A stretch of DNA of 36,474 bases from the NCBI RefSeq assembly GCF_004123835.1, contig NZ_MZMU01000014.1:1-36474 (forward strand), read 5' to 3'. A model generated the notes under the pieces. It did no database searches, was not told the origin of the DNA, and worked only from the letters and a program-made list of their open reading frames with translations. Numbering within the stretch: position 1 is the first letter of the stretch; every line of letters begins with the position of its first letter. Shown here piece after piece: positions 32,752-36,474 of the stretch. The translations under genes and the position numbers were made by a program. The DNA comes from Rhizobium leguminosarum. Lineage in GTDB: Bacteria > Pseudomonadota > Alphaproteobacteria > Rhizobiales > Rhizobiaceae.

Positions 32752-33978
32752 ATGTCGTCTGTTTTGAACAAGGCCGGGACTGCCGTCGAGGCGGACGAAG
32801 GCGTCTGGCCGATCCGCAGGAGACGGATCCTCGACTGGCTGGTGAACGAGACGCGCGGCGAGCGGTTCATCGACAACATCCTGGTGGAAATGTGCGAGAA
32901 GCTGCTGGCATCAGGAGTGCCAGTGGCGCGGGCAACATTGCATTTCAGGACGAACCATCCGCAATGGATCGGTGCCCGCATCCTCTGGAAGGAGGGGCTC
33001 ACGGAGGCGACGATCAACACTTTCGCCTATGGTGTCGAAAATACGCCGGAGTTCCTGAAGAGTCCCGTCAATGCGATCCATCAGGGTGCGGAGGAGGTCC
33101 GTAGACGGCTGGAAGACACAGCCGACGGCGACGAAGATTCATTCTATCAGGAACTGCGCGACGACGGCCTCACGGAGTATATCGCCTGGCCGGTCGAGCA
33201 TACTTTCGGCAAACGGCACGTCGCGACATTTTCCACCAGCCGGCCGGGCGGTTTTGCGAGCGAGCATGTCGATTTCCTGCGCGACCTGCTGCCGGCCCTG
33301 ACGCTCGTCAGCGAAATCCGGTTGAAGAACATCATGGCGCGCACGCTGCTGCAGACCTATGTGGGACCGCATGCGAGCGAACAGATCCTGGCGGGTGTCA
33401 CGACGCGTGGCAGCGGTGCGACCGTCGGTGCGGCAATCATGATCTGCGACCTGCGCGACTTTACGGCGATCTCCGATCTCTGGCCGCGCGACGATGTCAT
33501 CCATCTGCTTAATGATTATTTCGACGCCATGTCGGACCCGATCGAACGCTATGGCGGAGAGATCCTGAAGTTCATGGGCGACGGATTGCTGGCGATCTTC
33601 CCGCTGAGCAAGGAAACGGCCTGTCACGATCTGCTGCAGGCGATCCGCGAAGGGCAGGGGTTGATGGCGCAACTGAACCAGCAGTATGCGGGCAACGGAC
33701 GCGAACCGCTGCGCTACGGCGTCGGCGTGCATGTCGGCGACGTCATGTACGGCAATATCGGCTCGCGCCGGCGGCTCGATTTCACCGTCATCGGCCCGGC
33801 GGTCAATGTTGCCTCGCGGCTGGAAACCCTGACCAAGGAGGTCAAGCGTCCGGTGCTCTTGTCGCGGGCCTTCGTCGACATGGCGGGCTGTGCGGAAGAG
33901 ATGGACAGTCTCGGCACCTTCCCGCTGCGCGGGCTTGGAGAGCCCGTCGATGTCTTCGCCTTTCCAGAGAGCAGGTAG
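32752..33978 (+). CDS. Class III adenylate/guanylate cyclase, soluble, with N-terminal sensor-like region
   Basis: A 408-residue cytoplasmic cyclase. Residues 1-200 form an all-purpose N-terminal domain without membrane helices and with GAF-like flavour, typical of rhizobial cyclases. The catalytic domain (about 205-400) has metal Asp233 (ICDLRDFTAIS) and Asp277 (KFMGDGLLAIF), then VGVHVGDVMYGNIGSRRRLD and FTVIGPAVNVASRLE with the transition-state Asn and Arg. It would make cAMP (or cGMP) from ATP/GTP. GGGAG precedes the ATG. It ends one base from the convergent queE stop. The signal it senses cannot be told. Confidence 0.92.
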   Translation: MSSVLNKAGTAVEADEGVWPIRRRRILDWLVNETRGERFIDNILVEMCEKLLASGVPVARATLHFRTNHPQWIGARILWKEGLTEATINTFAYGVENTPEFLKSPVNAIHQGAEEVRRRLEDTADGDEDSFYQELRDDGLTEYIAWPVEHTFGKRHVATFSTSRPGGFASEHVDFLRDLLPALTLVSEIRLKNIMARTLLQTYVGPHASEQILAGVTTRGSGATVGAAIMICDLRDFTAISDLWPRDDVIHLLNDYFDAMSDPIERYGGEILKFMGDGLLAIFPLSKETACHDLLQAIREGQGLMAQLNQQYAGNGREPLRYGVGVHVGDVMYGNIGSRRRLDFTVIGPAVNVASRLETLTKEVKRPVLLSRAFVDMAGCAEEMDSLGTFPLRGLGEPVDVFAFPESR

Positions 33979-33979
33979 C

Positions 33980-34708
33980 TCAGACCCCGCGCTTGTTTCC
34001 CCAAAGCAGCACGTGCAGTTGAGGCAGCACGCGGGCTGCAAACCATTGGTCGGCCGTCACCTTGTCGACAAGCCAGTGCATCCGATCCATCACGCCGTCG
34101 ATATCAATGCGGGCGTCGTCGTCATCGGGCGGCGGCGGCGTATGATTGCCGGGCTGAAGGAACAAGGGAATTTGAGGATAGCGCTGACCCGCCCGTTGGG
34201 CGAATTCGTAGTCGGTATCGTCGAAGACAACAATCTTCAATGCGACCTCCGGTCCGCCGGCGGCCAGTTGAAGACAGTGATCCACCTGGTCCCAGTCTGT
34301 CAGCATTCCGCTGGACGGCGGTTTGGGGCTGATGACCAGGATATCGAGATCGCGAAACCAAGCCTGGGCCACGCTTCCCTGTGTTTCCAGTGCAAAGCGG
34401 TATCCTTGGGAATGGCCGAGTTCGATCAGTGGCCTTAACGGCTGTATCGCCGGATTGCCTCCGGAAAGGGAAACCGTCAGTGGTTTGCCCCCAGAGAGTT
34501 CCGTGACCTTAAGCCAGACCGACTCAGTGGACATGGGAATCCATTGATCCCGGAACGCGCTGTCGACCGCGTGCAGGCTGTCGCACCAGGAACACCGATA
34601 GTCACAGCCGCCTGTCCTGACGAACACCGTCGGCAGCCCGATCAACGCACCTTCACCCTGTATGGTCGGGCCAAAGATCTCGCTGACGCGAATGGTTCCG
34701 CCACTCAC
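33980..34708 (-). CDS. queE: 7-carboxy-7-deazaguanine synthase (radical SAM)
   Basis: A 242-residue radical SAM enzyme. The cluster motif CDYRCSWC places Cys35, Cys39 and Cys42 as CxxxCxxC. IFGPTIQGEGALIGLPTVFVR is the QueE N-terminal signature, and SLSGGNPAIQ follows. The start is a GTG at 34708 that overlaps the queD TGA as GTGA, so the pair is translationally coupled. It converts carboxytetrahydropterin to carboxydeazaguanine on the route to preQ0 and queuosine. Confidence 0.93.
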   Translation of the reverse strand: MSGGTIRVSEIFGPTIQGEGALIGLPTVFVRTGGCDYRCSWCDSLHAVDSAFRDQWIPMSTESVWLKVTELSGGKPLTVSLSGGNPAIQPLRPLIELGHSQGYRFALETQGSVAQAWFRDLDILVISPKPPSSGMLTDWDQVDHCLQLAAGGPEVALKIVVFDDTDYEFAQRAGQRYPQIPLFLQPGNHTPPPPDDDDARIDIDGVMDRMHWLVDKVTADQWFAARVLPQLHVLLWGNKRGV

Positions 34709-35061
34709 GGCCTGTACTCCGCCCAGGTTTTCGGCGTCTCGCTGACGCGAACGGACGATGTCTCCGGGAAGCGCTGCTTGCACCAGTCGTAAAAGTGCCT
34801 TGCCAGGAATTCGGAGGTGACTTTCGAATGGCCGAAGACGTCGTTCAGGTGACGATGATCGAGAGTTTCGTCGATATAGCGCTTGAGCGGCGAGAGGTCG
34901 TGATAGTCACGGACGAAGCCATCATCATTCAGGCTTTCGGAAGCCAGTTCGACAACGACGATGTAGTTGTGACCGTGAAGCCGAGCGCATTGATGATCGG
35001 CAGGCAGGTGATCCAATTGATGGGAGGCGGAGAGATGGAACTCCTTGGTGATGCGATACAT
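34705..35061 (-). CDS. queD: 6-carboxy-5,6,7,8-tetrahydropterin synthase
   Basis: A 118-residue QueD. The Zn ligands are His14, His29 and His31 (LHGHNY), with catalytic Cys25. LDHRHLNDV and the C-terminal VRVSETPKTWAEYRP are family marks. The ATG at 35061 shares its A with the queC stop (TGATG), so coupling is likely. It makes carboxytetrahydropterin from dihydroneopterin triphosphate for queuosine synthesis. Confidence 0.94.
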   Translation of the reverse strand: MYRITKEFHLSASHQLDHLPADHQCARLHGHNYIVVVELASESLNDDGFVRDYHDLSPLKRYIDETLDHRHLNDVFGHSKVTSEFLARHFYDWCKQRFPETSSVRVSETPKTWAEYRP

Positions 35062-35771
35062 CAACGCGCCTCCGTGGCCGAGTATCGCGACACGGCCGCT
35101 CTCCAGAAATCCCGGTCTTCGTATTCCGTGGGATCGGGAACGCCGGCGAGATGGAACGCTTCGCGGCGTTCCACGCAGGTTCCGCAGCGCCCACAGTGGA
35201 GTTCGCCGCCTTTGTAGCAGGACCAGGTCTCCGAAAACGGCGTGCCGTGTTTCGTGCCGTCAACCACGATCGCTGCTTTGGAAACGTCGACATAGGGTGC
35301 AAGCAGTTTCACACTGGCATAACCTTCCAGCGCTTCGTTCTGCATGCGCTGGAAGGCATCGATGAAGCCCGGCCGGCAGTCCGGGTAGATGAAGTGGTCG
35401 CCGCCATGCACGGCGACGGCAACGGCATCTGCTTTTTGCGCGGCAGCCAGGCCGAAAGCAATTGCCAGCATGATGGCATTGCGGTTGGGCACGACGGTAG
35501 CTTTCATCGTTTCCTCGGCATAATGGCCATCCGGAACCTCGACATTGTCGGTCAGGGCCGATCCGCTGAGATGACCGCCGATGCTGGCGATGTCGATGAT
35601 ATGATGGGGAACGGAGAGCCGTGCCGCACATTTGGCGGCGAAATCGAGCTCCTTGTGGTGCCGCTGGCCGTAATCGAAGGAGACCAGACCGATAAGCTGT
35701 TTTTCCGCTGCTACCTTGTGGGCAAGCGAAACGGAGTCCAGTCCGCCGGAGCAGACGACGATGGTTTTCAT
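35061..35771 (-). CDS. queC: 7-cyano-7-deazaguanine (preQ0) synthase
   Basis: A 236-residue QueC. The ATP-pyrophosphatase loop SGGLDSVSL lies at residues 8-16, and the C-terminal Zn site is CYKGGELHCGRCGTC. HGGDHFIYPDCRPGFIDAF is a family block. AAGGGATCC precedes the ATG at 35771. It converts carboxydeazaguanine to preQ0 with ATP and ammonia. It opens a coupled queC-queD-queE operon; queF and tgt are not in the window. Confidence 0.95.
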   Translation of the reverse strand: MKTIVVCSGGLDSVSLAHKVAAEKQLIGLVSFDYGQRHHKELDFAAKCAARLSVPHHIIDIASIGGHLSGSALTDNVEVPDGHYAEETMKATVVPNRNAIMLAIAFGLAAAQKADAVAVAVHGGDHFIYPDCRPGFIDAFQRMQNEALEGYASVKLLAPYVDVSKAAIVVDGTKHGTPFSETWSCYKGGELHCGRCGTCVERREAFHLAGVPDPTEYEDRDFWRAAVSRYSATEAR

Positions 35772-36182
35772 ATTTTGGATCCCTTGTTTTGACCGGGTGG
35801 GCTGCGACCGGATTACGCGCACGCTTCTAGGGGAAATCACGCGCCATGGAAACAGTTTAAATGCCAGGATTTCACCGCCGAGCAGCTAATCGATCGGAAA
35901 GTTGATCTGCGGCGGTAGCAGGAGCTGCAGATCCTCGGCGTCCAGATCTCGCCGGCCGCCGTCGTTCCATTGCTCATCAGAAAATTCATATAAAATTCAA
36001 ATAGATGCCGTAATAACCATATTTTTCTCGGGAGTCGAGAAAGGACTTGACGACCAAGGCCTTATAACGTTTTAAATTGTTAACCGCGCGGAGGAGCGCG
36101 GCCGTATGCTGACCGCTGCAAGAGCGGAGGCATCGGGCGGCAGGGAGGGTCCCGCCGCCGATTTGCAAATGGGAGGAAATTC
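35772..36182. other. Divergent intergenic region between queC and the sugar-binding protein gene
   Basis: No gene is seen. It holds a 7-bp hairpin, TTTCTCG-GGAGT-CGAGAAA at 36024-36042, and the AT-rich dyad listed separately. A GC-rich pairing (GGGCGGC with GCCGCC) at about 36137-36161 lies just before the binding-protein gene and may be a leader hairpin. Confidence 0.5.
36065..36082. promoter_or_regulatory. AT-rich dyad, candidate LacI-type operator
   Basis: An 18-bp imperfect palindrome with TAAC and GTTA ends around TTTAAA, 100 nt upstream of the sugar-binding protein gene. TTGACG lies about 20 nt upstream of it, so it may overlap a promoter. Sugar ABC operons are often controlled by LacI-family proteins, which fits, but no such regulator is visible here. 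Confidence 0.35.
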
Positions 36183-36474
36183 ATGCGCAAGTTTTTGAGC
36201 TCGGCAGCTATTGCTGTCGTGATGATGGCTGGCCTCAGTGCGGCCCGCGCCGCCGACGTCAAGGAAGTGCAGATGCTGCACTGGTGGACGTCTGGCGGTG
36301 AGGCGGCGGCGTTGAACGTCTTGAAGCAGGATCTTTCGAAGGAAGGGTTTGCCTGGAAGGACGTGCCTGTTGCCGGCGGTGGCGGCGATGCGGCGATGAC
36401 GGCGCTGAAGGCGATGGTTGCAGCCGGCACCTATCCGACAGCATCGCAGATGCTGGGCTATACCGTGCTCGATT
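36183..36474 (+). CDS. Sugar ABC transporter substrate-binding protein, N-terminal part (cut by window edge)
   Basis: The first 97 residues of an exported binding protein; the frame runs off the window. The signal peptide is about 1-23 (ends ARAA). The mature start VQMLHWWTSGGEAAALNVLK, then WKDVPVAGGGGDAAMTALKA, matches the family 1 solute-binding proteins of glucose/mannose importers such as GtsA. GGGAGGAAATTC precedes the ATG. It would capture a sugar in the periplasm for permease and ATPase genes expected downstream of the window. Confidence 0.88.
   Translation, partial: MRKFLSSAAIAVVMMAGLSAARAADVKEVQMLHWWTSGGEAAALNVLKQDLSKEGFAWKDVPVAGGGGDAAMTALKAMVAAGTYPTASQMLGYTVLD

Noticed and set aside
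35772..35860. preQ1 riboswitch upstream of queC
   Set aside because: No pseudoknot-forming A-rich tail or preQ1-I/II core could be recognised in the short leader.

Overview
The window looks like chromosome of an alphaproteobacterium close to Rhizobium. The protein repertoire fits this: an initiator tRNA, a y4hA-type ChaA exchanger, DUF4239 and DUF779 proteins, nrdHIEF behind a cobalamin riboswitch, queCDE, and a RIME-like palindromic repeat. DNA is GC-rich, and start sites mostly carry GGAG-type ribosome binding sites. Genus assignment is inference from recognised families; no search was run.

Layout: (1) 1-5100 holds tRNA-fMet, then minus-strand housekeeping or accessory genes: a DUF4239 membrane protein coupled to a cation/proton exchanger, an SDR, a ribbon-helix-helix protein, a DJ-1/PfpI protein and DUF779. 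(2) 5174-6682 is an NAD aldehyde dehydrogenase upstream of the DUF779 gene. (3) 6837-22797 is a metabolic island of about 16 kb bracketed by two direct-oriented remnants of one IS630-family element. It carries gfa and frmA (glutathione-linked formaldehyde oxidation), xoxJ, xoxG and xoxF (lanthanide-dependent methanol dehydrogenase and partners), a divergent small secreted Cys protein, a NitT/TauT-like ABC transporter with a tiny Cys-containing leader gene, and a second ABC system of the PQQ-alcohol-dehydrogenase/lut type (ATPase, ABC-2 permease, substrate-binding protein, YVTN beta-propeller, cupredoxin-like protein, unknown secreted protein). (4) 22799-25573 holds an AcoR-like GAF/Fis regulator without an AAA+ domain, a BaiN-like flavoprotein and a MerR regulator. 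(5) 25645-27948 is a Zn/Cd/Pb-type P1B ATPase divergent from merR across a textbook MerR promoter. (6) 28188-32648 is nrdHIEF (class Ib ribonucleotide reductase) with a putative NrdR box over its promoter and a B12 riboswitch in its leader. (7) 32752-36474 holds a class III nucleotide cyclase, a translationally coupled queC-queD-queE operon, and the start of a sugar ABC-transporter binding protein.

How the parts fit: in the island, XoxF would oxidise methanol in the periplasm with PQQ and a lanthanide, pass electrons to XoxG, and produce formaldehyde (or formate). Gfa and FrmA would remove cytoplasmic formaldehyde via S-hydroxymethylglutathione. The lut-like genes are the best candidates for lanthanide or PQQ-enzyme-related transport. 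No PQQ biosynthesis gene, TonB receptor, S-formylglutathione hydrolase or formate dehydrogenase is present, so these must lie elsewhere. The strongest observations are the IS-bracketed island that appears to separate an aldehyde dehydrogenase from its likely regulator, the unassigned small or secreted proteins inside the island, and the stacked NrdR/B12 control of nrdHIEF.
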